A DNA stretch of 64,000 nucleotides, taken from Paenibacillus whitsoniae. GTDB taxonomy: Bacteria > Bacillota > Bacilli > Paenibacillales > NBRC-103111. Position numbers and translations under genes: made by a program. The stretch is from assembly GCF_003955665.1 (NCBI RefSeq), contig NZ_RXHU01000024.1, forward strand, positions 1 through 64,000, in the 5' to 3' direction. Below are positions 44,129-52,963 of the stretch, piece after piece. The notes beneath the pieces are model-generated. The model ran no database searches. It saw only the letters and a program-made list of their open reading frames with translations, and was not told where the DNA came from. Positions within the stretch are counted from its first letter, which is position 1; the number at the start of each line of letters is the position of its first letter.

Positions 44129-45322
44129 ATGCAAGCTTCAAATTTACTATCCGGGACGACGGCGGAGAAAGAACGCTTCCCCATCTCCCTTTTATCCTTA
44201 ACGGTCGGCGCCTTTGCTATTGGGATGACGGAATTCGTGATCATGGGTATTTTGCCCGGTGTGGCGGACAGCCTTCACGTTAGTATTTCCCAGGCAGGAC
44301 AACTGATTACCGGCTACGCGCTGGGTGTTGCTTTCGGCGCGCCAATCCTGGCGATGCTGACCCACCGGCTGCCGCAAAAAAGGCTGCTCCTCGTGCTCAT
44401 GCTCATCTTCGTACTGGGCAACGGGCTCGCCGCGGCTGCGCCCAACTACAGCATCGTCATGCTCGCGCGCCTCATTACGGCGCTGGCACATGGTACGTTC
44501 TTCGGTGTCGGCTCCGTCATCGCTGCAAGCCTTGTCCGGCCCGATAAGCGCGCAAGCGCGGTCGCCCTCATGATGTCCGGGCTCGCCATTGCCAATATCG
44601 TCGGCGTGCCGCTCGGCACGTTCATCGGCCACAATCTTGGCTGGCGCGCGTCCTTTGTCTCCGTGATGATCATGGGTATTATCTCACTTGTGGGCATACT
44701 AATTTTCATCCCGAACATTCAGCAAAAAACGAACACCAGTCTCATGCAACAAGTTCGCGAATTAGTGAAGCCGAAGCTGTTGCTTGTTTTTCTGATCGGT
44801 GCGTTGGGCTGCTCCAGCCTGTTCGCCGTGTTCACTTATATTGCGCCGATTCTGATTCAAATTACGGGTTTTTCGGAAAGCGCCGTGACGTGGATTCTGA
44901 TACTATTCGGCTGCGGCGTGACGCTTGGCAATATCATCGGCGGCAAGCTGGCGGACTGGAAGCTGCTCCCCTCCTTGGTGGTCAACTTCGCAGTGCTGGC
45001 GTTGATCTTGTGCGTTTTCGCCTTTACCGATCATGCCAAGGTTCCGGCGATGATCACGATCTTCGTCTGGGGCGTAGCCGCTTTCGGCATTTTGCCAGGC
45101 CTGCAAATACGCATCATGAACCTGGCGAAAAAAGCCCCGGAACTCGCCGCTACTTCGACGCATTCCGCCCTGAATCTAGGCAATGCCGGAGGCGCTTTTC
45201 TCGGCGGTTGGGCGATCACGCATCTCGGCCTTGCGTCGCTGCCCTGGATCGGTGCAGGCGTGACCGGACTAGGCTTTCTCCTTCTGCTGTGCAGCGTCGT
45301 CAGAGAGCGCAGCACACTTTGA
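44129..45322 (+). CDS. MFS exporter (DHA1, AraJ/YdhP-like)
   Basis: This 397-residue 12-transmembrane major facilitator has an N-terminal GAFAIGMTEFVIMGILPGVA signature typical of the AraJ/YdhP/PbuE branch of drug-H+ antiporters. Substrate unknown. ATG 44129 lies seven bases after GGTGGAGGAAG, so the upstream in-frame ATG at 44096 is rejected. It is a clear paralogue of the MFS at 59799. Confidence 0.9.
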   Translation: MQASNLLSGTTAEKERFPISLLSLTVGAFAIGMTEFVIMGILPGVADSLHVSISQAGQLITGYALGVAFGAPILAMLTHRLPQKRLLLVLMLIFVLGNGLAAAAPNYSIVMLARLITALAHGTFFGVGSVIAASLVRPDKRASAVALMMSGLAIANIVGVPLGTFIGHNLGWRASFVSVMIMGIISLVGILIFIPNIQQKTNTSLMQQVRELVKPKLLLVFLIGALGCSSLFAVFTYIAPILIQITGFSESAVTWILILFGCGVTLGNIIGGKLADWKLLPSLVVNFAVLALILCVFAFTDHAKVPAMITIFVWGVAAFGILPGLQIRIMNLAKKAPELAATSTHSALNLGNAGGAFLGGWAITHLGLASLPWIGAGVTGLGFLLLLCSVVRERSTL

Positions 45323-45456
45323 TTCATGTTAGGTTCGGGGATTCCCGGGCCTTTTTTTGTCTTTTTCTCAAGCCTGCCTGCAACTTTCCTTGCCCCCCTC
45401 CCGTTAGGTAGGGCAGCACACGATCACATTTACATACAGAAAGGAAACGATCACGC

Positions 45457-46488
45457 ATGAAATCTCTAATGAAAAAAAGTTTGGCCATCCTCTCCGTAAC
45501 CAGCGTGCTGGGAGCCGGTGCTGCGTACGCAGATGCCCCTGTCCCTGTGGCTGACCCTATTAACGCTATAGTGCCCATCTCCGCTCCTATCCCAGCTCCA
45601 TACACGATCCAAGTCAATGGCAAGGCGATTGAAGAGACTGGCTTTATGAAGCCTGCCGGCCAAGAGCCGATGCTGCCGCTGCGCGCTGTGACCGAAAGTC
45701 TGGGCTTCGCACTGACATGGCATCCCGACACATACGCTGTCGAATTAACCAGAGGTAACATCTATACAATCGTCACGACGGGCAAGGATACCTATTCAAT
45801 CAATAAAATGCTGACAACGCTCGGCACCGCTCCGGAATTGGTGGACAGCCGTCTGTACGTGCCGGCTTCTTTTGTCTCGAAAGTGCTGCACGGTTCCGTC
45901 GCAACGAAGGGCAATTCCATCTCCGTCTCGCTGAGCGACGAGGCCAAAAAAGTGCAATCCACCGGCGTCATCTCCACGATCCGCGTGGACGGTGCTAACG
46001 CCGCCATCCACATTCAAGGCGCCGGCTTGGACGGCATTGTACTGAACGTGGGCGCAGACACTACGTACCAGACGCTGGACGGCAAGGCGCTCAGCCTGTC
46101 CGACCTGCACCCGGGCCTGACGGTGTCTGCGGAGCACTCGATGGCCATGACCCTGAGCCTGCCGCCGCAGACCCAAGCGACGAAGCTGACCGTGCTGGAT
46201 CCTGCGCTGCATCCAGGCACGGTGGGAACCGCCGGTACGATTGAAGACGTGCGGGACAACGGCAGCCTGCTCATCAAAGGCAGCGGTTTGACTGAGACAG
46301 CACCGGACGAAGTCGTGCTGCACCTAAGTGAAGACACCGCCGTCGTGAACCCGAACGGCGAGCCGGTCAATAAAGCCGCGCTGGTAAAAGGCGCGTCTGT
46401 CATTGGCTTTTACGGCCCGGCGCTGACGAAGAGCCTGCCGCCGATCGGCAACGCCTGGAAAGTCGTCGTCGTGCCGACGGAAGAGTAA
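45457..46488 (+). CDS. Secreted stalk-domain (copper-amine-oxidase-N-like) protein
   Basis: This 343-residue protein has a signal peptide (cleavage near AYA 23-25), then a copper amine oxidase N-terminal-like domain (MLPLRAVTESLGFALTWHPDTYAVEL ... YVPASFVSKVL) and C-terminal beta-rich modules. These domains are common in Paenibacillus envelope proteins, where they are structural and not oxidases. AAAGGAAA precedes ATG 45457. A terminator follows at 46496. Confidence 0.85.
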   Translation: MKSLMKKSLAILSVTSVLGAGAAYADAPVPVADPINAIVPISAPIPAPYTIQVNGKAIEETGFMKPAGQEPMLPLRAVTESLGFALTWHPDTYAVELTRGNIYTIVTTGKDTYSINKMLTTLGTAPELVDSRLYVPASFVSKVLHGSVATKGNSISVSLSDEAKKVQSTGVISTIRVDGANAAIHIQGAGLDGIVLNVGADTTYQTLDGKALSLSDLHPGLTVSAEHSMAMTLSLPPQTQATKLTVLDPALHPGTVGTAGTIEDVRDNGSLLIKGSGLTETAPDEVVLHLSEDTAVVNPNGEPVNKAALVKGASVIGFYGPALTKSLPPIGNAWKVVVVPTEE

Positions 46489-46495
46489 TGCGGGG

Positions 46496-46522
46496 CCGCC
46501 CTCCTTGGTGAGGGCGGTTTTC
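46496..46522 (+). terminator. Terminator after the stalk-domain gene
   Basis: CCGCCCTC pairs with GAGGGCGG and is followed by TTTT. Confidence 0.8.
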
Positions 46523-46643
46523 CATTTGTGGCGTGGAGCTGCCAAGCGTGTCGTTCGCTCCACATGCGTTTAAACGCGCAGGGAACTGCGTAGGCCTGGA
46601 GCTTTTTAGATTCTGGTGCCAGCAGCCGCGCAGAAAACGGATT

Positions 46644-46821
46644 CCTGCAAATCAGCAGGCTTTTTCCACAAATATGGCGGCTTTCTCAAAATGCCTGCGA
46701 TAAAGCAGTTTTTCGGCCAGATTGGCTCAGCTAAGGGGGCGCTCGCCCAAAATACCTGCCATTTCGCAGCTATTACATCGAATCAGGAGGGCACGGTGGG
46801 AAATTCCTGCTTTTTTGCAGG
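46644..46821. repeat. Family-2 dispersed element, variant copy (178 bp)
   Basis: Arms CCTGCAAATCAGCAGG (46644), CCTGCGATAAAGCAG (46694), CCTGCCATTTCGCAG (ending about 46770) and CCTGCTTTTTTGCAGG (ending 46821) keep the 50-52 bp pair spacing, but the centre is about 13 bp shorter than in the other copies. Each arm is itself a small hairpin. It fills most of 46523-46992 before thrC; I saw no gene there. Confidence 0.65.
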
Positions 46822-46992
46822 CTTGATCGATGCCCCATCCCGAATGCCATTCACTCGCTCCCAATGTAACCGCTCCCACTCGCACCAATGCCGCGCCGCC
46901 CCCACCTTTCCCTTTCCAGACGGATGAACACTGTCCAAACGTAGCGTTTTTTGGTACAATAACTGAAAATTCAATCGTATAAGGGGATTCAT

Positions 46993-48390
46993 ATGGAATA
47001 CATTAGTACGCGCGGCAAAGTAGCACCTCTCGGCTTCATCGATGCGATCTTAATGGGACTCGCCAACGACGGCGGCCTACTCGTTCCGAAGGTGATCCCG
47101 CAGCTCTCAGCTGACACGCTCAAACAATGGCAAAAGCTCTCCTACCCGGAGCTGGCGCTTGAAATTTTCTCGCTGTACACGGAAGGCGAAATTCCACGCG
47201 ACGAGCTGAAAAAGCTGGTCGACGACAGCTACGGCACGTTCCGCGATGCGGAAGTGACACCGGTCAAGAAGCTGTCCGACACGACGTACGTGCTCGAATT
47301 GTTCCACGGCCCGACGTTCGCGTTCAAGGACATTGCCCTGCAATTCCTTGGCAATCTGTACGGCTACGTCTCGCGCAGAACGAACTCGATCATTCACATC
47401 CTCGGCGCGACGTCCGGCGATACCGGCGCGTCCGCGATCGAAGGCGTGCGGGGCAAGGAAGGCATCCGCATCTGCATTTTGCATCCGCACCAGAAGGTCA
47501 GCAAGGTGCAGGAACTGCAAATGACGACGGTGAACGACGCGAATGTGCTGAACTTGTCCGTCGAAGGCACCTTCGACGACTGCCAGCGCATCATTAAGGA
47601 GCTTTTCGCCGACGTGGCGTTCAAGGAGCGCTATCACCTGCGCGCGATCAACTCCATCAATATTGCGCGTATCCTCGCGCAAACAGTGTACTATTTCTAC
47701 GCCTACTTCCAGTTGGCGAAGGACAACGCAGCCATCGGCGACAGCCGCGTGAACTTCAGCGTGCCGACGGGCAATTTCGGCGATATTTTTGCTGGCTACC
47801 TCGCGCAAAAAATGGGGTTGCCGATCAACAAGCTCATCCTCGCGACGAATGAGAACAATATCCTGGAGCGCTTCGTCAAGGAAGGCGTGTACCAGCCGGG
47901 CGAGTTCCGCGGCACGTACAGCCCGTCCATGGACATCCAGGTGGCGAGCAACTTCGAGCGTTACTTGTTCTACTTGTACGGCGAAGACACAGAGGCCGTT
48001 ACGACGCTGATGGCGCAGTTCAAAGCAGAAGGCCGCATTGTCATCCCTGCCGACAAGCTGAAAGCCGTACAGGCCGATTTCGCGGCTTACGGCGTACAGA
48101 ACGAAGAGTGCCTCGACACGATCAGCGGTTATTACAGCAAGTATAACTACTTGCTCGACCCGCATACCGCTTGCGGCATTGCCGCAGCCGATCAATTGGC
48201 GACGCTGGGCGAGATCACGGTGACGCTCTCCACGGCGCACCCGGCCAAATTCGACGAGTCGATCCGCCTCCGCGGCATTCAGCAGACGTATCCGGAGCAG
48301 ATTCAGGCGCTGTTCGAGAAGCCGCAATTCCAAAAGGTCGTCGGCGGCTCCAACGACGCGATCAAAGACGAGCTCGTCAACTTCTTCTAA
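46993..48390 (+). CDS. thrC: Threonine synthase, long form
   Basis: This 465-residue PLP enzyme converts O-phospho-homoserine to threonine. It has the N-terminal threonine-synthase domain (ISTRGKVAPLGFIDAILMG, DGGLLVP) and PLP lysine K112 in FAFKDIALQFLG. Its length fits the E. coli/yeast-type long form, not the roughly 350-residue B. subtilis enzyme. It stands alone without hom or thrB neighbours, so it may be a second threonine synthase. AAGGGG precedes ATG 46993; a terminator follows. Confidence 0.93.
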   Translation: MEYISTRGKVAPLGFIDAILMGLANDGGLLVPKVIPQLSADTLKQWQKLSYPELALEIFSLYTEGEIPRDELKKLVDDSYGTFRDAEVTPVKKLSDTTYVLELFHGPTFAFKDIALQFLGNLYGYVSRRTNSIIHILGATSGDTGASAIEGVRGKEGIRICILHPHQKVSKVQELQMTTVNDANVLNLSVEGTFDDCQRIIKELFADVAFKERYHLRAINSINIARILAQTVYYFYAYFQLAKDNAAIGDSRVNFSVPTGNFGDIFAGYLAQKMGLPINKLILATNENNILERFVKEGVYQPGEFRGTYSPSMDIQVASNFERYLFYLYGEDTEAVTTLMAQFKAEGRIVIPADKLKAVQADFAAYGVQNEECLDTISGYYSKYNYLLDPHTACGIAAADQLATLGEITVTLSTAHPAKFDESIRLRGIQQTYPEQIQALFEKPQFQKVVGGSNDAIKDELVNFF

Positions 48391-48475
48391 AGCAACCATG
48401 CACCCGTAAACGCACATCCCGTGAAGGATGGCGCAGCCACTTAGCTTGGTCCGCCCTGCCTCGTCAGGCGACTTC

Positions 48476-48510
48476 AACCTCCAGCCCCTACCCGCGGTTG
48501 GAGGTTTTTC
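48476..48510 (+). terminator. Terminator after thrC
   Basis: AACCTCCA pairs with TTGGAGG and is followed by TTTTT. Confidence 0.82.
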
Positions 48511-48623
48511 ATTTTGAAATCAGTCTCGAGACTGAAAAGGTTCTCTCCCTAGGTCGGAGGACACTTGGACGAACGCCGTGCTATACTGGGTTCAATGAAA
48601 ACTAATGAGCAGGAGTGAGTGAC

Positions 48624-49136
48624 TTGAGTATGAATATGAATCGCAGCGCATTCATCGGCCCGATCTTGATTTTGCTTGGCGTATTTCTGTTTCTAAAAGG
48701 GGAAGTCACGTTCAGCACGGGGTCGATTTTCGCGAATTTTTGGCCGACGCTGTTCGTCATTCCGGTTGGGGTGTTCTTCCACTGGCTGTACTTCTTCATC
48801 TTGCAGCGCAGAGGCGTCGGGGTTCTCGTGCCGGGCGGCATCCTACTGACTGCCGGGATCGTGTGCCAACTTTCCACCCTTTTCAACATCTGGGGCTTGA
48901 TGTGGCCGGGGTTTATGATGGCAGTCGCCGTCGGACTGTTTGAACTGTACTGGTTCGGCGGAAGAAACCGGTATTTGCTGATTCCGATTAACATTTTGGC
49001 CGTGATGTCCCTGCTGTTCTTCGCGATTTTCTCGATCGGTTCGCTGATCAGCAGCGTGTTCCACAATCAATCCATCATCGCGATTGCGCTGATCGTGGTG
49101 GGCGGAGCCATGATGCTGATGCGGAGTCGTTCATAG
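48624..49136 (+). CDS. Small multispan membrane protein of unknown function
   Basis: This protein of about 170 residues has five hydrophobic helices and little else (FIGPILILLGVFLFLKG, FWPTLFVIPVGVFFHWLYF, GILLTAGIVCQLSTLF, LIPINILAVMSLLFFAIFSIG, IIAIALIVVGGAMMLM). It resembles LiaF-type or DUF5668-like membrane domains. TTG 48624 lies eight bases after AGGAG; ATG 48630 is the alternative. It ends in a terminator shared with the convergent gene. Confidence 0.7.
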   Translation: MSMNMNRSAFIGPILILLGVFLFLKGEVTFSTGSIFANFWPTLFVIPVGVFFHWLYFFILQRRGVGVLVPGGILLTAGIVCQLSTLFNIWGLMWPGFMMAVAVGLFELYWFGGRNRYLLIPINILAVMSLLFFAIFSIGSLISSVFHNQSIIAIALIVVGGAMMLMRSRS

Positions 49137-49156
49137 GCTTCCTAAGCCGCACACAA

Positions 49157-49195
49157 GAAAAGGCCATTCCGGACTTTACCGGAGCGGCCTTTCTT
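49157..49195. terminator. Bidirectional terminator between convergent genes
   Basis: AAAGGCC, then TCCGG, pairs with CCGGA, then GGCCTTT, with T-rich ends on both sides. The stop codon of the minus-strand gene lies in the loop. Confidence 0.82.
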
Positions 49196-49841
49196 TGTAT
49201 GTGCCAAGGATAACGGCATCGCGCTCATGCACGCTCAAAATATGTGTGAGATACGCTTGATCCCCCTCGCGCGTCAACTCCCCAAATCGGGCGTTCAGTC
49301 CTGACCAGCCCTCCAGCGTATCCGCTTTGTAGCGGCCTTCCACATACGCCTGGGCAAGCTCTTTATTGGACCAGAATTCTATCTTTTGGCTCGTCTGATC
49401 CCTCAGCTGCTCTACTAGCAGCATTAGAAAAACCTTTTGGAAATCCGTATTTTCCGGCACATCCACATACCCATCGGAGAAAACAATCGTCGTCCCCGGC
49501 TCTTTGTGCCCGATCACCTCGACCTGCAAGCTGAATCGACCATGGAGCAGCGAGCTGAGAAAAGAGGCCCCCTGTGCCTGATCGTGCTGATACGCCGGAT
49601 CCGCATGCTGAATTTCCACCGTGTTCGTTCGCTCGTTCCAGTTCACGCTGGCGCCAAGCGCCTCGGCAACCGCCCTAGCCGATGTCATCGTCGTGCCGTC
49701 CTTCGCCACTTCAACCGGGGTGTGCAGGAGTTGATGATTTACCGCGACCTGCCTGCCCTTAGGCAGCACCTCCGAGGCGTACGCTGCTGAAGCCGCAACC
49801 ATCACTGCACCGGCGCTAACGCCAAGCACCCATTTCTTCAT
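49176..49841 (-). CDS. Secreted protein with a partial stalk domain
   Basis: This protein of about 221 residues has a signal peptide (MKKWVLGVSAGAVMVAASAAYA), a short copper-amine-oxidase-N-like segment (TTMTSARAVAEALGASVNWNERTNTVEI) and a C-terminal part I do not recognise. ATG 49841 is used; GTG 49847 is better spaced from GAGGAG and possible. The stop codon lies in the terminator shared with the gene at 48624. Confidence 0.75.
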   Translation of the reverse strand: MKKWVLGVSAGAVMVAASAAYASEVLPKGRQVAVNHQLLHTPVEVAKDGTTMTSARAVAEALGASVNWNERTNTVEIQHADPAYQHDQAQGASFLSSLLHGRFSLQVEVIGHKEPGTTIVFSDGYVDVPENTDFQKVFLMLLVEQLRDQTSQKIEFWSNKELAQAYVEGRYKADTLEGWSGLNARFGELTREGDQAYLTHILSVHERDAVILGTYKERPLR

Positions 49842-50110
49842 CCGCACACACGCCACGCTCCTCTCAGCAGCCTTCTCTTACTCTCAGTATATGCGAGATT
49901 TGTCCATTTCAGATGCATCGCTTTGGATTTCGGCATAAAAGAGGCCGAGCCCCTTTGGCACTGCCGCCAAATCGGTTTGACCCTTGGTTCCGGCCGGCAT
50001 TACGATGGAGGTAGATCACCATTTTCGCAATGGAAGGGGACCCGACCTGACTACACTCATAAGGCTTGTTGTTTCGAACCTATGCTGCTGATAAGAAAGG
50101 AAGGGATCCC

Positions 50111-50893
50111 ATGACCTATCATGTCACGGATGAACAAATTGCTTTTTATCATAACCAGGGCTTTGTCCAGTTGGACAACGTGCTGACGCCCGCTCAGATC
50201 GAGGAGCTCACTTATTACTTGAACGATGTCATGCTGGATCAAGCGCTGCCTGACGGTGGCGCCTCAGACGACTTCTATCGCATCCTGAACAGCCGCATGA
50301 ACACCTGGAAGGACTCCGCCGGGATGGCCAAATATTCGCTTAGCCCTTATTTGGCGGACATCGCGCTCAAGCTCGCGCAGACGGACGGGATACGATTTTT
50401 CCACGATCAGGCTTTCTGGAAAATGCCCGGCGACTCCAAACCGACGCCTTGGCATCAGGACGCTACCTACTTTCCGATGAAGGAGCCAGACGTGCTGACG
50501 ATGTGGATTCCCCTCGATGACGTGGACGAAAATAACGGCTGCCTCTCCTTCGTGCCGAATTCGCATCGCGTCGGGAAGCTCACGAACGTGGACTTCGTAA
50601 ATCCGATCGACATATTCGAGCTGGCTCGGGAGGCTAATCCGCACACCGAGATGCGTCAACCCGTCATCGTGCCGCTTCACAAAGGCAGCTGCACCGTTCA
50701 CCACGGCTTGACGTTCCACTATGCCTACGCCAATAAAACCGATAAGCCCCGGCGGGTGCTGACGATCGTGTACATGTCCGCTCGGGCGACGTTCAACGGC
50801 CGCAGCAACCACGAGCTCACGCGGGAGCTCGGCCTGCAAGACGGCGAGCCGCTGCAGGGCCGGCTCTTTCCGGTGCTGGCGGCGCGGGTGTAG
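50111..50893 (+). CDS. Phytanoyl-CoA dioxygenase (PhyH)-family protein
   Basis: This 260-residue non-haem Fe(II)/2-oxoglutarate oxygenase has metal ligands H115 and D117 (HQD) and H198 (TVHHGLTFH), with R214 or R215 for 2-oxoglutarate. Bacterial relatives hydroxylate diverse small molecules; the substrate here is unknown. ATG 50111 follows GGAAGGGAT; the longer frame from 50066 lacks a ribosome site. It appears monocistronic. Confidence 0.87.
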   Translation: MTYHVTDEQIAFYHNQGFVQLDNVLTPAQIEELTYYLNDVMLDQALPDGGASDDFYRILNSRMNTWKDSAGMAKYSLSPYLADIALKLAQTDGIRFFHDQAFWKMPGDSKPTPWHQDATYFPMKEPDVLTMWIPLDDVDENNGCLSFVPNSHRVGKLTNVDFVNPIDIFELAREANPHTEMRQPVIVPLHKGSCTVHHGLTFHYAYANKTDKPRRVLTIVYMSARATFNGRSNHELTRELGLQDGEPLQGRLFPVLAARV

Positions 50894-50907
50894 CGGAGCG
50901 CATGTGC

Positions 50908-50944
50908 AAAGCCTCCAATCCTTGTGGGATTTGGGGCTTTTTTT
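50908..50944 (+). terminator. Terminator after the PhyH gene
   Basis: AAAGCCTCCAATCC pairs with GGGATTTGGGGCTTT around TTGT, followed by T residues. Confidence 0.88.
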
Positions 50945-50977
50945 GTAATCGGCACCGCATGCAAGGAGATGCTTCCC

Positions 50978-51007
50978 TTGTTAGGCAGAGGGAATCCGTT
51001 GTACAAT
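50978..51007 (+). promoter_or_regulatory. Promoter of the AbrB/RelE-type operon
   Basis: -35 TTGTTA and -10 TACAAT are separated by 18 bp, upstream of the operator at 51023. Confidence 0.6.
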
Positions 51008-51022
51008 AAAAGTCAGAAAGTT

Positions 51023-51039
51023 GGAAAATTTGATTTTCC
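51023..51039. promoter_or_regulatory. Inverted repeat, likely antitoxin operator
   Basis: GGAAAAT-TTG-ATTTTCC is a perfect inverted repeat with 7-bp arms, just downstream of the promoter, where antitoxin autoregulation would be expected. Confidence 0.6.
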
Positions 51040-51093
51040 CATTGTCACGTTTTCAGATTTTATGAATATCTTAATAGAAAGGTGGAAATCCTG

Positions 51094-51411
51094 ATGGCAA
51101 ATGCCGCTTGGAAAGAGGTGTCCAACGTGCAAAAGTTCGTTCGTCTCCGAAAAAAAGCTCAATTAACCATTCCCACCGAAATTGTAGAACAGTTGCATTT
51201 GAATGAAGGCGATAATTTGAATATTCAGGTTGAGGATGGACGCATCATCCTGATTCCAACGGTCACGATTGCGAAAGATCAGGCGTGGTTTTGGACGGAA
51301 TCTTGGCAGCAAGGAGAGCGGCAGGCAGAGAGGGATGCAGAAAAAGGCCGCTTAACCGACATCTCGGATGAAAAAGAGCTGGATGCTTTTTTCGACACCT
51401 TGGATAAGTAA
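51094..51411 (+). CDS. AbrB/MazE-type antitoxin
   Basis: This 105-residue protein has a SpoVT-AbrB swapped-hairpin domain (VRLRKKAQLTIPTEIVEQLHLNEGDNLNIQVEDGRIILIP) and an acidic C-terminal tail (TDISDEKELDAFFDTLDK) of the type that wraps the toxin. ATG 51094 follows AAAGGTGG. It overlaps the toxin gene by one base (TAATG), a typical coupled toxin-antitoxin pair. Confidence 0.88.
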   Translation: MANAAWKEVSNVQKFVRLRKKAQLTIPTEIVEQLHLNEGDNLNIQVEDGRIILIPTVTIAKDQAWFWTESWQQGERQAERDAEKGRLTDISDEKELDAFFDTLDK

Positions 51412-51677
51412 TGGCGCAGTTAAGACTGACGGATAACTTTAAGGAAAAGCTTGCCGAACTGGACAGCCAATCTAGGAAAGCGATTCAGAAGGCGCTGCGT
51501 ATCATGCTGGACAATCCGCGCCATCCCTCGGTGCGGACCAAGAAAATGGAAGGGCATGATCATATCTTTGAGGCTAGCGCTAACATGGATATCCGAATGA
51601 CTTTCCACTACGAAAAGCCGGATACGATTGTCCTGCGCAATTGTGGACACCATGATGAGGCCTTGCGAAATCCATAA
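51411..51677 (+). CDS. RelE/ParE-superfamily toxin
   Basis: This 88-residue protein has the RelE-fold pattern (FKEKLAELDSQSRKAIQKALRIMLDNPRHPSVRTKKMEG, then FEASANMDIRMTFHYEKPDTIVLRNCGHHD). Relatives cut mRNA at the ribosome or block gyrase. The antitoxin partner of AbrB type is the variant seen with some RelE-like cytotoxins. A bidirectional terminator follows. Confidence 0.85.
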   Translation: MAQLRLTDNFKEKLAELDSQSRKAIQKALRIMLDNPRHPSVRTKKMEGHDHIFEASANMDIRMTFHYEKPDTIVLRNCGHHDEALRNP

Positions 51678-51714
51678 AAAAGAGACTTAGCTCCATCGGA
51701 GCCAAGTCTCTTTT
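51675..51714. terminator. Bidirectional terminator between toxin gene and rlmN
   Basis: AAAAAGAGACTT, then GCTCC, pairs with GGAGC, then AAGTCTCTTTT. The flanking genes converge. Confidence 0.88.
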
Positions 51715-51718
51715 CAAT

Positions 51719-52804
51719 TCACCCCGCCACAACGTTCTCCTCGGCGGCGGATTTTTTGATCTGCTTGCTGCGCAGCTGTCCACAGGCGGCGTCAATGTCC
51801 GTGCCGTGCTCGAGACGCACGGAGACGGAGATGCCCTGCTTTTTCAGCGTATCGTAAAAAGCTCTCACGACCTCCCGATCCGTCCGCTGGTACTGGCTGT
51901 GCTCGTCGACCGGGTTGTACGGGATCAGGTTCACGTTCGCCAGCTGGCTGATGTGGCCGATCAGCCCTGCAAGCTCAAGCGCATGCTCCCGCTGGTCGTT
52001 GACATCCTTGAGCAGGATGTACTCAATCGTCACGCGGCGCTTCGTCCGCATGAGGTAGTATTCAATCGCTTCCATCAGCGTTTCGATTGGAATTGCGTTG
52101 TTGATCTTCATAATGCGCGAGCGCAGCGCATTGTTCGGCGCATGCAGCGAAATCGCGAGGTTGACCTTCAGGTCGGAGTCCGCGAATTCCTTAATCTTTT
52201 TGGCCAGACCGCTCGTCGACACCGTGATATGCCGCGCCGCGAGATCCAAGCCCTTCTGATCCTTCACGATGCGGATGAAATTCGTCATATTCTCGAAGTT
52301 ATCAAACGGCTCGCCGATCCCCATAACGACGATGTGGCTGACGCGATCGCCTGCCCCCGCTTCGTCCAGCATGAACTGCACGCGCATGATTTGTTCCACG
52401 ATTTCCGCCGCGGACAAATCCCGGCTTTTCGCAAGCAGTCCGCTTGCGCAGAAGCTGCAGCCGATGTTGCATCCGACCTGCGTCGTCACGCAGACGGAGA
52501 GACCGAATTTGTGGCGCATGAGCACCGTTTCGATCAGGTTGCCGTCCTGCAGCTTGAACAGGAACTTATTCGTGCCATCCGCCGATTCTTGGCGGGTATG
52601 CTGGGTTAGGGTGCCGATGACCCAATGCTCCTCCAGGCACGCGAGGCAGTCTGCTTTCAGGTCCGTCATGTCCGCGAAAGCATGCACCCGCTTGCGGTAC
52701 AAATAGTCCCAGACGAGCAGGGCGCGAGATTTTTTGAAGCCTTTTTCCTGCAGCCACAGGACCAGTTGGTCGAAGGTTAATCCATATATGGAAGGTTTAT
52801 TCAT
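51719..52804 (-). CDS. rlmN: RlmN-type 23S rRNA / tRNA adenine-C2 methyltransferase
   Basis: This 361-residue radical SAM enzyme has the cluster motif CNIGCSFC (C112, C116, C119) and the methyl-carrier cysteine C341 near the C terminus (DIDAACGQL). It methylates A2503 of 23S rRNA at C2 and some tRNAs. The [10 protein letters not shown] and [10 protein letters not shown] segments follow RlmN. It is a stand-alone minus-strand gene. Confidence 0.9.
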   Translation of the reverse strand: MNKPSIYGLTFDQLVLWLQEKGFKKSRALLVWDYLYRKRVHAFADMTDLKADCLACLEEHWVIGTLTQHTRQESADGTNKFLFKLQDGNLIETVLMRHKFGLSVCVTTQVGCNIGCSFCASGLLAKSRDLSAAEIVEQIMRVQFMLDEAGAGDRVSHIVVMGIGEPFDNFENMTNFIRIVKDQKGLDLAARHITVSTSGLAKKIKEFADSDLKVNLAISLHAPNNALRSRIMKINNAIPIETLMEAIEYYLMRTKRRVTIEYILLKDVNDQREHALELAGLIGHISQLANVNLIPYNPVDEHSQYQRTDREVVRAFYDTLKKQGISVSVRLEHGTDIDAACGQLRSKQIKKSAAEENVVAG

Positions 52805-52963
52805 AGCCTTTATCCTCTTTTCGAGACTCCGTTACATTCCACGAGTACTTCTTAGTATTGTGCCAAAAATCTGCCCTGAACACAAGAGGCGCAGGCGCAT
52901 CAGCGCACCCGTCCTCACAAGAAAAAAGGCGCCCGCCAGTTTAACCTGGGGCACCTCGCACAT

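Noticed and set aside
49923-50114. A 63-codon plus-strand open frame upstream of the PhyH gene
   Set aside because: It has no ribosome site or recognisable features and ends just inside the PhyH start; it is likely the promoter region.
51719-52804. Cfr-type antibiotic-resistance methyltransferase
   Set aside because: The SAM-cluster region and following segments ([20 protein letters not shown]) follow housekeeping RlmN rather than Cfr.
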